Shown piece after piece: positions 17,089 through 25,347 of a stretch of DNA of 49,438 nt; within the stretch, counting starts at the first letter, position 1; each line of letters opens with the position of its first letter. The notes beneath the pieces were generated by a model. That model searched no databases, was not told the origin of the DNA, and saw only the letters and a program-made list of their open reading frames with translations. The DNA comes from Bacillota bacterium (GTDB taxonomy: Bacteria > Bacillota > Bacilli > Alicyclobacillales > SLC66): positions 1 to 49,438 of the forward strand of contig JAKACX010000014.1 in NCBI GenBank assembly GCA_021821055.1, given 5' to 3'. Both the position numbers and the translations under genes were made by a program.

Positions 17089-18288
17089 TCACTCCCCGCC
17101 CGCTTCCCACTGCGGCGCCTCGTCGAGTGGCTCGTCCGTCAGCGCAGCGAGCGACGCGATAGTCGGCGCCTCGCCGTACTGCTGCCAGATGTCGAGGATG
17201 GTGAGCGCCAGGCGCACATACGTCCGCAGCCGCGTGTCCTGCGCCGGCGAGAACCGTCGTACTTGCGCCAGCAGATCCACCGCGTCAAACGGCGCGCTCC
17301 AGCCGTACGCCTCCTGATGCAATGCGTGAATCTGCGCGACCAGTTCCCCGATCTGCGCCTGGGTCAATTCATTCAACAATTTCGCTTCCATTAGAGCGTC
17401 CACCCCGGCGGCGCACCACGGCGCGTACTCTGCCAGCTTCGGGCGCGCCGCCAGCCAGTCCGGCAGTTCTTCGCGGTCATTGCGCTTGATCAGCACGTCG
17501 CTGTAAAAATTGGCCGCGAGCGCCCAGACGCTGATGACATTCGGCAGCGCACCGCTGATGATGCGCCCCAGGTTCCCGTACGCCTGGCTCCGCGCACCCT
17601 TGCCGAGCTTCCCGATCAGTTCGACCTCGTCAACCAGCACGAGCCACCCGCGGTACCCCGCCTTCCGGATCAGCCAGTCCATGAACCGCAGGTATTCGAA
17701 CGCCTCATCCCGCAGGCTCGAACGCGGCAGCGGCAGTGGGCGGGCGTAGTTCTGTCGGTGGATCCGGCGAATGTCCGCCGTGCTGAGAAACTCGCCATCG
17801 ATGTCGCCGAGCAACTCTTCATAGCCCTCATTGCGCACGATCAGATTGTCCAGCAGCGCCATGATGCGGGCGGAAAAGCCGATGGACCGCGCCTCGGCCA
17901 ACATGCGCTCCTCAAGCGCGCGCTCGACGATCTTGCCCGCACCGGGTTGGGCGCTGCCCGGCACATACGTATTGCGTATCATCTTGGGATAGAAGTAGTC
18001 CAATCTATCAAGCGGCGTCTCCTTGCTGAGCGACACCAGCGTAACGACCCAGTCCCGCTCCTCCGCCATCCCCCACAGCGAGTGCAGCAGGTGCGTCTTT
18101 CCCTCGCCGTAGTGGGCGCGGACAATATACGCCGGAACCGATGGCGCCCGCCCCTCTTCCACGCCTTCGAGCAACCGCTTCACCGCTTCTATGTACCGTT
18201 CCCGCCCGAATACGACCTTCCTGGACAACTCGCGGTAAGGCACGCCCGACCGCAGTCCCTCGACGATGAACCTGGCGCTCTGCTCCAT
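17089..18288 (-). CDS. BrxD/DUF2791-like P-loop ATPase
   Basis: The 399-residue protein opens with ARFIVEGLRSGVPYRELSR, close to the 'IVEALRSGVP' start of DUF2791/BrxD ATPases known from BREX phage-defence loci. Walker A is AHYGEGKTHLLHSL near residue 68 and Walker B is GWLVLVDEVELIG near 235. The ATG at 18288 directly follows the stop of the upstream ATPase gene, implying coupled translation, so an 11-residue longer frame was not used. No PglZ, BrxL, methyltransferase or helicase partner is nearby, so this is not a standard BREX locus. Its pairing with a second, paralogous ATPase suggests a heteromeric nucleotide-driven machine. The family call is from recalled motifs. Confidence 0.75.
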   Translation of the reverse strand: MEQSARFIVEGLRSGVPYRELSRKVVFGRERYIEAVKRLLEGVEEGRAPSVPAYIVRAHYGEGKTHLLHSLWGMAEERDWVVTLVSLSKETPLDRLDYFYPKMIRNTYVPGSAQPGAGKIVERALEERMLAEARSIGFSARIMALLDNLIVRNEGYEELLGDIDGEFLSTADIRRIHRQNYARPLPLPRSSLRDEAFEYLRFMDWLIRKAGYRGWLVLVDEVELIGKLGKGARSQAYGNLGRIISGALPNVISVWALAANFYSDVLIKRNDREELPDWLAARPKLAEYAPWCAAGVDALMEAKLLNELTQAQIGELVAQIHALHQEAYGWSAPFDAVDLLAQVRRFSPAQDTRLRTYVRLALTILDIWQQYGEAPTIASLAALTDEPLDEAPQWEAGGE

Positions 18289-18289
18289 G

Positions 18290-19471
18290 TCACATTCCCC
18301 CGTGTGCGGCCGCGAGCGCACTCCTCACCGCACGGCGCGTATTGGACCAATCCAATTCAGGAGCAGCGCCGGATTCATCAGACGTCTCCTCAATCAGAGT
18401 GACACCGGCGAACGACTCGCTCCAGACCGTGCGCAGGCGGCCAAGATCCTCGTTGCGCCACAGCGTATCCAGATCGACCACGTCGGCGAACCGGTTCACC
18501 TGCGCCGTCACAATCTCCGGCTGCACGCGATGCCACAGCGCCGGGTAGGACGGGAGGCCCGTCTTCGGATTGTCAAACAGGTTCGCCTCGGCAAAGACCA
18601 TCATGAAGAGGTGCGGCGCGAGGTGACTCTCGTCGATCAACTCGCGGATCATCTCATACGCCTGGTCGCGGCTGTTGCGGGTGTAATACTGCACGCCGTC
18701 CCGCCGCGCGGTTCCGGCCAGAACCTCCGCATTGTCAATCAGGACCAGCAGCCCCCCGCGACCCGCCGCGCGCGCCAGGACCGCCAGTGAACGCAGCATC
18801 TCGCGGGCGTTGCGACGGTCCACGGAACCCGCGACGCTGATGGCGTTGCGCTCGTGCTTGATGAGTCTTTCACCGCGCAGCCAGCGGAGCAGCGTCTCTT
18901 CCTCCACCAGTTCCGCGCCCATTCGGCGGACGATGCTCGCGCGAATCGGTTCGCGCAGCCACTTGCTGATATCCATCCCGCGAACAAGGCGGTCGCTTGC
19001 CGCGCGAATGTCGGCCATCAGAGACACCGGACTGCGACCGGCGGCCTCCGCCCACGCGCGAAAATCGTGCGGGCTGCCGGAAAAATCGGGAAACCCGAGC
19101 CCGTCGCGGATCACGCTGCTCGCGCAACGATCGAGCAGGTCGTCCCAATCCAGCGCCTGGCTGACCGCCCGATACAGGTCGTCGACGGCGGCCAGGCGCG
19201 CCGTCCTCGCGTCTATCCGGCACACCACGTACCCGTCGTCCTGCGCCCGCAGTCCGAAGTAGCGCAGCAGGTGCGTCTTGCCGGCGCCAGGGCGGCCGCG
19301 CACGAGCTTCACCTTGCCGGCCCCCGCCGCAACCAGCCCGCGCAAGTACTCCTTCGCCCAGAATCCGGCGATTCCCGCCGGATCCACGAAAGTCTTCCAT
19401 ATGTCGTCCCGGGTCAGCATTTCAGCCGCCGGGCGATTCACAAACTGCGTGCGCGAGACGGCCGTTGTCAC
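18290..19471 (-). CDS. P-loop ATPase paralogous to the BrxD-like protein
   Basis: This 393-residue protein has Walker A GRPGAGKTHLLRYFG near residue 59 and Walker B GLLVLIDNAEVLAG near 245. The segment order resembles the downstream ATPase, including the shared GKTHLL. The Walker B Asp is followed by Asn where the partner has Glu (LIDN against LVDE), so hydrolysis may be weak at this site and the pair may work as one active and one structural subunit. It overlaps the upstream gene by 4 bp and directly abuts the downstream one. The role is unknown; membership of the BrxC/BrxD/DUF2791 superfamily is inferred. Confidence 0.7.
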   Translation of the reverse strand: MTTAVSRTQFVNRPAAEMLTRDDIWKTFVDPAGIAGFWAKEYLRGLVAAGAGKVKLVRGRPGAGKTHLLRYFGLRAQDDGYVVCRIDARTARLAAVDDLYRAVSQALDWDDLLDRCASSVIRDGLGFPDFSGSPHDFRAWAEAAGRSPVSLMADIRAASDRLVRGMDISKWLREPIRASIVRRMGAELVEEETLLRWLRGERLIKHERNAISVAGSVDRRNAREMLRSLAVLARAAGRGGLLVLIDNAEVLAGTARRDGVQYYTRNSRDQAYEMIRELIDESHLAPHLFMMVFAEANLFDNPKTGLPSYPALWHRVQPEIVTAQVNRFADVVDLDTLWRNEDLGRLRTVWSESFAGVTLIEETSDESGAAPELDWSNTRRAVRSALAAAHGGM

Positions 19472-20388
19472 TTCCCATCGCCTCCGTCATCTTCATCCAA
19501 TTGGGCCAGTTCCAGGGCGCCAAAGCTCTCCTTCGTGCCGCCCGGCTTGGGGATGGCGATCGCATCCTTGGGGTGCCGCGTCTGGCCGAACACCAGCCGT
19601 CGGTCGTCCAGCACCAAGCGGTGCTCCGACTGCGTCCGCAAACGGTAGATGTCAAATGCGAACTGATTCAGCGTGTAGCCGCTCGTGACCGACGTTCCGG
19701 AGCGCAGGGCGAGCAGCGCGTGGATCTCCTTGAGTGTCACGACCCCCACCCCCTTCGTCCCGGGCGCCGCCGGCCGTTCCGCAAGCAGCAGGTCGTAGGC
19801 GCGGGTGAGCGCCTTCATGAACAGGGGTGCATTGAAACGCGCCTTGTTCAATCGGCCGATTTCCCGGTCCACCAGCGCGGCCACCGCCTTTGGATGGAGT
19901 GTCCGGACCGTGCGTCCGTTCAGCAGGATGGCGCCGTTTGTGAAATCCACGCGCATTTCCAGCGGAAATATGCGAAACGCGGGATACTCGCCCTCGACCT
20001 CGTGACCGTTCGCGCGGCACGCTTCCGTAAACCTGCGCGTCCAGGCTTCGCGGTCCTCGTCCGCGTTCACCATGCGAAACTGGTCGACGGCTTCGCGCAG
20101 TGCTCCGGCCTGCTCGACAAGTTCGGCCCCGAGGCGCGCGAGGTCGTCGAGTTGCCTGAGCGTGTCCCCCCGGTTCGCCTCCACCGCCTGCTTGGCCAGA
20201 GCCTTCCCCTGTCCGATGCGCTGCGCCAGTTTTGCCACCGCCGCCAGTTCAGGCGCGAGTTCCTGCTCATAATAGTCGATGCCGCCCGTTATGAACCCGG
20301 GCGTGCGCCCAGCACTCTCTGCACCGCCCGCACGCTCTTGCTCCCCATCCTCCGACACCGCTGAAGACACTGTCGAATCCGCCTGCAT
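19468..20388 (-). CDS. Protein of unknown function with a predicted amino-terminal coiled coil, first gene of the ATPase cassette
   Basis: The family was not recognised. ATG at 20388 is preceded by AAGGGAG 8 nt upstream; an in-frame ATG at 20406 lacks this. The 306-residue protein has a low-complexity acidic start, then an Ala/Leu/Glu-rich stretch (about 40-110) likely to form a coiled coil. A compact middle region (EYPAFRIFPLEMRVDFTNGAILLNG) and a region around YTLNQFAFDIYRLRTQSEHR follow, and the tail is acidic. There is no transmembrane segment or catalytic motif. Its 4-bp overlap with the first ATPase marks it as part of the same machine, perhaps as scaffold or target-sensing subunit (inference). 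Confidence 0.75.
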   Translation of the reverse strand: MQADSTVSSAVSEDGEQERAGGAESAGRTPGFITGGIDYYEQELAPELAAVAKLAQRIGQGKALAKQAVEANRGDTLRQLDDLARLGAELVEQAGALREAVDQFRMVNADEDREAWTRRFTEACRANGHEVEGEYPAFRIFPLEMRVDFTNGAILLNGRTVRTLHPKAVAALVDREIGRLNKARFNAPLFMKALTRAYDLLLAERPAAPGTKGVGVVTLKEIHALLALRSGTSVTSGYTLNQFAFDIYRLRTQSEHRLVLDDRRLVFGQTRHPKDAIAIPKPGGTKESFGALELAQLDEDDGGDGK

Positions 20389-20890
20389 CCGCCAACTCCC
20401 TTTCATCCATGGTGTTTCGCCTGCGATCAGAGTCTTCGGGCCTCAGTCGTCGGGCCTCAGTCGTCCGGCCTCACTTGGATTTTCGACATCGGCCCCGCAA
20501 ATCCTTTTCCGCAGGCAGCACCGACGCGCCCCTTGCTCCCCGGGCAGTCCCTTGTTCGTCAGACAGCCCCCAGGAACAATGGTAACGTCCGCGGCGCGCG
20601 GGCAAAGTGGACTTCAGATAACGTCTGGGGCCCTGGCTAGACTCCCATGGCGCGGGCGCGCCACCGAGGAAGGATGAAACGGGGTTCCGGCGAAGTATAC
20701 TGTACGGCTGGCGTCACGAGCTCGGTGTTGTTGGCGCCATCATAGAGCCCATCGGTTAGACGGACGTCAGCGACTTGGTGCACCACAAATTGCTGCCCCT
20801 GCCTGCAGGGGGCGCGCCCGGAAGAGGGTCTGGAGAGGATCGCTGTACCGGTCGCGACGCAATCGAACGGCCCTGGAAGGGATCTTTCCA
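20389..20890. other. Intergenic region with tandem 14-bp repeats
   Basis: Two exact copies of a 14-bp unit CGGGCCTCAGTCGT (20437-20450 and 20451-20464) and a partial third copy lie just upstream of the coiled-coil gene. The rest has only overlapping weak frames. One minus-strand frame from a TTG at 20891 to 20637 (84 codons) has protein-like composition but no recognised family or clear ribosome-binding site. No promoter for the ATPase cassette could be assigned with confidence. Confidence 0.5.
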
Positions 20891-20930
20891 ATGCGTGTCC
20901 TCCATCAGCTATACCTTTCCCTCAAAAGGC

Positions 20931-20959
20931 TTGAACTGAGTCGGTTCATTGAATCTTAT
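20931..20959 (+). promoter_or_regulatory. Candidate promoter of the small membrane-protein gene
   Basis: TTGAAC (20931-20936), a 17-bp spacer and TCTTAT (20954-20959) form a plausible sigma-A promoter at the start of an AT-rich island that contains the next gene. A GTTTTTT/AAAAAAC inverted repeat lies between it and the gene (about 21021-21041) and could pause or attenuate transcription. Confidence 0.35.
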
Positions 20960-21097
20960 TGGAGAGGGAATGGATTCGGTGCAAGGAGAAAATATCACCA
21001 TATGTTCGATGATGGAGTAAGTTTTTTCTCCTTAAAAAACGAGAGTGGCAGTTCCCTAAATCCGTTGTAGACAATTCCCTGGGGGAGGGTAATAAAG

Positions 21098-21589
21098 ATG
21101 AAAAATGAAATTGACCAGTATGTTGAATCACTTTACAAAGAACTTGAGGATACCAAAGAAGTTCGCGATTTGAAGGAGGAAATTCGAAATCATTTGGAGG
21201 AATCCGCGTCGCACCTTCAATCACAAGGTTATTCCGAAGACGAAAGCATAAGGTTGGCAATACAGTTATTTGGCAATAACGAAGAATTTCTAGGCACCTT
21301 GAATAGGATGTATAATACCAACTTAAATAGGGTTGCAGTTACAAGAAACAAAACCTTCAATGTTCCGTTTTCATTCGGTGTTGCATCGCTTTTATTCCCC
21401 ATTATCGGTATATTCCTTTCCATAATCGGTTTCTTTCTTATTTATAGGCAGGGTAGAATTGATAGAGAGGTTGAATCGGTCAAGAGAGTACGTTCTTGGG
21501 CTCTTACGCTTTGTACAATAGGACTTATTGTTCAATTGTTAGAGATAATGGGTTTATCTAGTTTTTATACTTCTGGTACACATCTGTAG
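21098..21589 (+). CDS. Small membrane protein with an N-terminal permease-prefix (DUF1700-like) domain
   Basis: The 163-residue protein begins with a soluble helical domain (IDQYVESLYKELEDTKEVRDLKEEIRNHLEE ... YSEDESIRLAIQLFG in outline), the pattern of 'permease prefix domain 1' and DUF1700 proteins. Two hydrophobic segments follow, near 93-115 and 135-155. GGGAGGG lies 8 nt before the ATG. These proteins are often paired with a PadR-type repressor, but none is seen here. The gene is distinctly AT-rich compared with its neighbours and has different codon use, which suggests horizontal acquisition. It sits beside a truncated transposase. Confidence 0.7.
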   Translation: MKNEIDQYVESLYKELEDTKEVRDLKEEIRNHLEESASHLQSQGYSEDESIRLAIQLFGNNEEFLGTLNRMYNTNLNRVAVTRNKTFNVPFSFGVASLLFPIIGIFLSIIGFFLIYRQGRIDREVESVKRVRSWALTLCTIGLIVQLLEIMGLSSFYTSGTHL

Positions 21590-21735
21590 TCAAGTAACAC
21601 TGCAATTAGGAGGCCGTCCGACGGTTCGCACAACGGGTTGCGCGTCGCTCTAGCCAACCCATTTCATAGTACATATGCAACAAAAGACTGGATTCGGAGG
21701 CTAAATCAGGCCCTCTCCACTCCCTTCTTTTCCCT

Positions 21736-22224
21736 TTATGCCGCCTTGCCGCGTTCTTGGCCAAACCTCTCCCGTCGGTACGTTGTATCCGGTTTGGGAT
21801 GACGTATGGAGAGTCTCTTCTTGCGCTTGGGTTTGACCGGGGCCGTCAGATGAGGACTGGCAGAAAGCCAGCGGCGAGTGAAGAAGTCATAGAAGGTACC
21901 CACGCCAGGAGTGTTTCCCGGGAGGAACCCGCTAATGATAGCGTACAGCGGAACGCGACGCAATTCATCGACCCATGCCGTCACGCAGGGGCACCCCACC
22001 TGCAGCATCAGCAGGCAGGAGCGAAAGAGGTCGGCCGGATCGGTCGCCTTGATGCCACGGTTGGCATACTGTCGGCTCAGAACGGATGCGGTACCCGAGA
22101 GGTCCACCAGCCAGAACTTCTCGATGAAGGTCCAGTCTTTGGCGAGCAGCACCAGTCTTGCGCGTCCAAAGTACCGGCCATTGCGCCCACCGTTTGCTGT
22201 GAGTTGTTTATTGACATGCTCCAC
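21736..22224 (-). pseudogene. Truncated DDE transposase, amino-terminal part
   Basis: The 162-residue frame contains DWTFIEKFWLVDLSGTASVL, RGIKATDPADLFRSCLLML, WVDELRRVPLYAIISGF and PGVGTFYDFFTRRW. This is the amino-terminal region of a transposase family recalled from Gram-positive genomes that carries a long basic linker before its DDE core. The frame stops after the basic linker (VKPKRKKRLSIRHPK), and no catalytic domain follows. It is therefore an insertion-sequence remnant. IS ends were not identified. Confidence 0.75.
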
Positions 22225-22690
22225 TCGACTACGTTCACGATAATGTGCCTACCACGCTTGAAGGAGGAATCGAAGGTCTACCCGTGGTGGCCTACCAATG
22301 TGCAAAATCGCTATCGCGGATATTCTCGTCGCCCCATTGCCGCAACTGGTGCCAAACGGAGCGTTCCGGTGCAGGGATCTCACGAGACGATTCCTCTCTC
22401 TCCGCGAGCGAGAGTTGACCGCATCGGCGCATAGCCAGGACAAGCTCCCGAAGACCATGTTGTATACCACAATAGTTCCCGCTGTAGACGCGATCATTCC
22501 ATACATAGCGTATGACGCTGTAGTCAGACACTGCATATGCCGGTGCGCCTGCCCCAATTTGGATTTGCACATGTCTCCTTGACCTCCGTGCCGGCTCCCG
22601 CCCATGGGTCCGGTCTCGCGCACCCCGGTCGGCCCCTTGTTCATCACACCGCCCCTTGCCCTTCGGGAGGTCCCGTGCTATCGTGACGTT
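22225..22690. other. Intergenic region, possible small minus-strand ORF
   Basis: No recognised gene. On the minus strand a GTG at 22570, 4 nt after AAGGAG, opens 92 codons to 22292 (starts VQIQIGAGAPAYAVSDY, ends RDSDFAHW). Composition is protein-like, but overlapping frames on both strands are equally long, so it is not called as a gene. The right part is GC-rich and shares a short block (GAACAAGGG ... CCGGGG) with the region upstream of the ATPase cassette near 20540-20570. Confidence 0.3.
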
Positions 22691-22692
22691 AA

Positions 22693-22897
22693 AAGGAGGT
22701 ATCCATTTCCGGACATGAGGAATTCAACCGTTCGCTGACCGATTCTCGACGGCGCATGAGCGCCCGCGAAACGCGAACGGGATGGGTATGTCCGAAATGG
22801 GAGACCCCTTTTCCCCACAAGATCCAGCACTTGTTCGCCTCATGCGCGGGTGTCAGCCGCCCCGGGAATCTCATGCATTCATGGATGAGATGAAGGA
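22693..22897 (+). promoter_or_regulatory. Structured leader with its own ribosome-binding site upstream of the ABC-F gene
   Basis: A perfect AAGGAGG (22693-22699) lies about 200 bp upstream of the ABC-F start. It is followed by an ATG (22715) opening a 7-codon frame, MRNSTVR (22715-22738). In another frame an ATT at 22705, correctly spaced, opens 62 codons that stop at 22893, just before the ABC-F ribosome-binding site. CATTTCCGGACAT (22705-22717) is nearly complementary to ATGTCCGAAATG (22788-22799), with an inner CCGTTCGC/GCGAACGG pair. Antibiotic-resistance ABC-F genes are often controlled by leader-peptide attenuation, so this may be such a leader. Confidence 0.4.
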
Positions 22898-22903
22898 GTG
22901 GTC

Positions 22904-24685
22904 ATGATGAACTACGCGATCAAAGTACAATCCGCGAAAAAAGAAGTCTCCGGCAGAGTATTGTTCGAGAATGTTTCCTTTACCATCGGCCAGGGTGAGC
23001 GCGTCGCCCTCATTGGACGAAACGGCGTCGGCAAAACCACGCTGATTGAGGCGCTGTTCGGGCGCGCGTCTCTTGACGGCGGCCGCATCCTCTACGGCGT
23101 GGCGCCGGAGCGCTTTGCGTGGCTTGAACAGCAACTGCACAGCGCCGCGGATCCCCACGTGATCTCGTACCTGAGCGCCATCGCCGCGGGCGACGACGCA
23201 CAGCAGCATCCGCCCGTCGTCGACACGCTTGACACTCCCCCGGTCTCCTCCGCCCATGGCCACAGCGCCAAGTCAGCCGCAGCCTGGGCGGGGCTCGCCC
23301 CGGCTGCTCTCCACACGCGCCTGTCACACCTCTCCGGCGGCGAGAAGACTCGCGTCCAACTGGCCGCCATCTGGCTACGCGCACCGGAGGTCATCGTCCT
23401 GGACGAACCGACCAACCACCTCGACGCGGAGTCCTTGGGCTGGCTGGAAGAGTGGCTCCGTTCAACGCGCGCGACCGTACTGTTCGTTTCCCACGACCGC
23501 ACCTTCATTGACCGCGTCGCACACGCCGTTATTGAACTCACACCGCAGGGCGCGAGGCGCTTTGACGGAGGCTACACGGCGTTTCACGCCCAGCGCGACC
23601 TTGAACTGCACGCGACGCAGGCGCTCTACGACAAGCAACGGCGGGAGCGGCGCGAACTGGAGGATGCAATCGCGCGCTACCGCGAGTGGTACGAGCGCGC
23701 GCACAGGGCTGCCGGGATCGACTATTACCAACGCAAGAAGGCCGAGAAGAACTCGACGCGCTTTAAGGCCAAGGAACGGGCGCTGCAGCGACTGGAGGAA
23801 CGCATGGTGGAGCGGCCGGACACCGGACCGCGCTCCCGCATGGAACTGGGAGGCGCGGCGCTCGCGGCAAAGACGCTGTTGCAAATGACCGACATTGAAC
23901 ACGCCTACGGGGCGCGAACAGTCCTCCAGCCATTCTCGCTCACCGTCAGTCGCGGCGACCGCATCGCCGTGCTGGGCCGGAACGGCTCGGGCAAGTCGAC
24001 GCTGCTCAAGCTGATCGTGGGCGTCCTGCAACCGACCGCCGGCGAGGTCGCGCGCCACCCTGCGCTTCGCATTGGCTACTTCGCACAGGAACTCGACGGT
24101 CTCGACCTGTCGCAAACCGTGCTCGGAACCCTGCTGGCCCTCCCGGACATGACCGTCTCGTATGCCAGGACCGTGCTCGCCGGTTTCCTGTTCCCCGCCG
24201 ACCAGATGCGGACGACCGTCGGCGACCTCAGCATGGGGGAACGCTGCCGTCTGGCTTTCATCAAATTGTACCTGTCCGCAGCCCATCTCCTCGTGCTGGA
24301 TGAGCCGACCAACTACCTGGATATTGACACGCGCGAACGCATCGAAGACGCGCTGCTCGCATACCCCGGCGCCGTCATCATGGTCAGCCATGACAGGACG
24401 TTTGCCGCCCGCGTGGCCAATGCGGTCGTGTCTTGGGACCAGGGCCGACCCACGACGTTTCGCGGCAGCTACGAGCAGTGGGTCGAACGGGCGCAGCGCG
24501 CGAGCCAAGCGGACCCAGCGGTCACACGCGACGACAGCAACGAGATCGCTCGCCTGCAACTCCATCTGACATGGCTGATGGGGCAGGAGACCGCGCCGAC
24601 CGCTTCGGCCCAAGAGAAATTGATGGCCGAGATCCGCACGACGAAGCGGGCGCTGGACGCGTTGTCAGCCGATCGGAGGCGGTAG
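22904..24685 (+). CDS. ABC-F family ATPase (ribosome-associated, possible antibiotic resistance)
   Basis: ABC-F proteins have two ABC ATPase domains and no membrane domain; they act at the ribosomal E site in translation or in protection from antibiotics. The 593-residue protein shows Walker A LIGRNGVGKTT near 45, signature LSGGEKTR and Walker B VIVLDEPTNHLDAES. A charged linker with YYQRKKAEKNSTRFKAKERAL follows, then a second Walker A VLGRNGSGKST, signature LSMGERCR and LLVLDEPTNYLDID. The second signature has Met in place of the second Gly. A short C-terminal helical extension follows. ATG at 22904 is used, with GGAG 5 nt upstream; a GTG at 22898 overlaps that site. Resistance or housekeeping type cannot be decided by eye. 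Confidence 0.92.
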   Translation: MMNYAIKVQSAKKEVSGRVLFENVSFTIGQGERVALIGRNGVGKTTLIEALFGRASLDGGRILYGVAPERFAWLEQQLHSAADPHVISYLSAIAAGDDAQQHPPVVDTLDTPPVSSAHGHSAKSAAAWAGLAPAALHTRLSHLSGGEKTRVQLAAIWLRAPEVIVLDEPTNHLDAESLGWLEEWLRSTRATVLFVSHDRTFIDRVAHAVIELTPQGARRFDGGYTAFHAQRDLELHATQALYDKQRRERRELEDAIARYREWYERAHRAAGIDYYQRKKAEKNSTRFKAKERALQRLEERMVERPDTGPRSRMELGGAALAAKTLLQMTDIEHAYGARTVLQPFSLTVSRGDRIAVLGRNGSGKSTLLKLIVGVLQPTAGEVARHPALRIGYFAQELDGLDLSQTVLGTLLALPDMTVSYARTVLAGFLFPADQMRTTVGDLSMGERCRLAFIKLYLSAAHLLVLDEPTNYLDIDTRERIEDALLAYPGAVIMVSHDRTFAARVANAVVSWDQGRPTTFRGSYEQWVERAQRASQADPAVTRDDSNEIARLQLHLTWLMGQETAPTASAQEKLMAEIRTTKRALDALSADRRR

Positions 24686-24710
24686 CCGGGGAGACGCATC
24701 CGGGGCGGTC

Positions 24711-24813
24711 GGTTGGGCCCGGCGGACACGGCTGGACCTAGCGGACACAAGGCTGGACCTAGCGGACACAAGGCTGGGCCCGGCGGACGCACGGCTGGGC
24801 CCAGCAGACGCAC
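24711..24813. repeat. Tandem 21-bp repeat array
   Basis: One 19-bp unit (24711-24729) and four contiguous 21-bp units starting at 24730, 24751, 24772 and 24793 follow the consensus GGCTGGRCCYRGCGGACRCAM. The second and third units are identical. They lie just after the ABC-F stop codon. No coding role is evident; this is probably a minisatellite. Confidence 0.9.
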
Positions 24814-25347
24814 AAGACAAGAAACTGGGGCTATTTGCGCCGAATCGTCCCGTTTCCTGCAGATTAGCAACCCTTTTTGGGGCTAGTGGCCGAATAACGA
24901 TTAAAATTGGGCCTAATTAGGAACTTATTAGGCTGCTTAAGTGTGGTTTCTGTGCTTACTCCCACCGACCACGTTGGACCTCCTCATGCCGCCGTCATGC
25001 CGCCGCCAGCGTCAGACGGCTGGCTGGGCCCCCGTCGCCCCGTCGCCCCGTCGCCCCGTCGTCGCGCCCCCGCCCGGATTCACGAGCACGGAAACTTTGT
25101 CGCCGCAACGCAAGCTCGCCTGTAACCTTTTGCGCCTCCGACCGTCTAACAGGAAGAGTGCCGCGCGGCCAGTTGACCTCGCGGTCGCTTGACCACACAC
25201 CGGTTATCCGCGCGACCAGCCGACCGTGCGGTCGGTTACCCGCGCACCGGTTGTCCGCGCATCCGGTCACGCGGCGGCGCACCGCGCCCGCACCGCGCCG
25301 CGCACCAGGAAAACATCGATTGTCCCCAGTTGAGAGGAGAACACGAC
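24814..25347. other. Intergenic region between the ABC-F and S-layer-type genes
   Basis: The left part is an AT-rich island (24895-24955) containing repeated TAATTAGG/TTATTAGG blocks, possibly a promoter or regulator site. It is followed by three tandem GTCGCCCC units (25036-25060) and a stretch rich in ACCGGTT and CCGCGC. No ORF with a ribosome-binding site is convincing. Two TTGACC hexamers near 25172-25195 might be -35 elements of the downstream gene but lack clear -10 partners. Confidence 0.4.

Noticed and set aside
16028-17317. 429-codon plus-strand frame opposite the peptidase gene
   Set aside because: It is Arg/Pro-rich with no motif and lies antisense to a gene with intact M55 motifs.
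16106-20388. Complete BREX or Wadjet system
   Set aside because: Only the BrxD-like ATPase resembles a BREX part; PglZ, PglX, BrxL, BrxC-length ATPases, SMC-like JetC and topoisomerase-like JetD are all absent.
20891-21070. 59-codon plus-strand ORF before the small membrane-protein gene
   Set aside because: A promoter-like pair lies inside it and its end runs through an A/T inverted repeat; no family was recognised. It was left uncalled.
20540-22660. Short similarity between about 20540-20570 and 22620-22660
   Set aside because: About 25 of 31 positions agree, but in GC-rich DNA with no flanking similarity; too weak to call a repeat.
22689-22874. Minus-strand 61-codon frame upstream of the ABC-F gene
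   Set aside because: No ribosome-binding site; it is explained as the complement of the structured leader.
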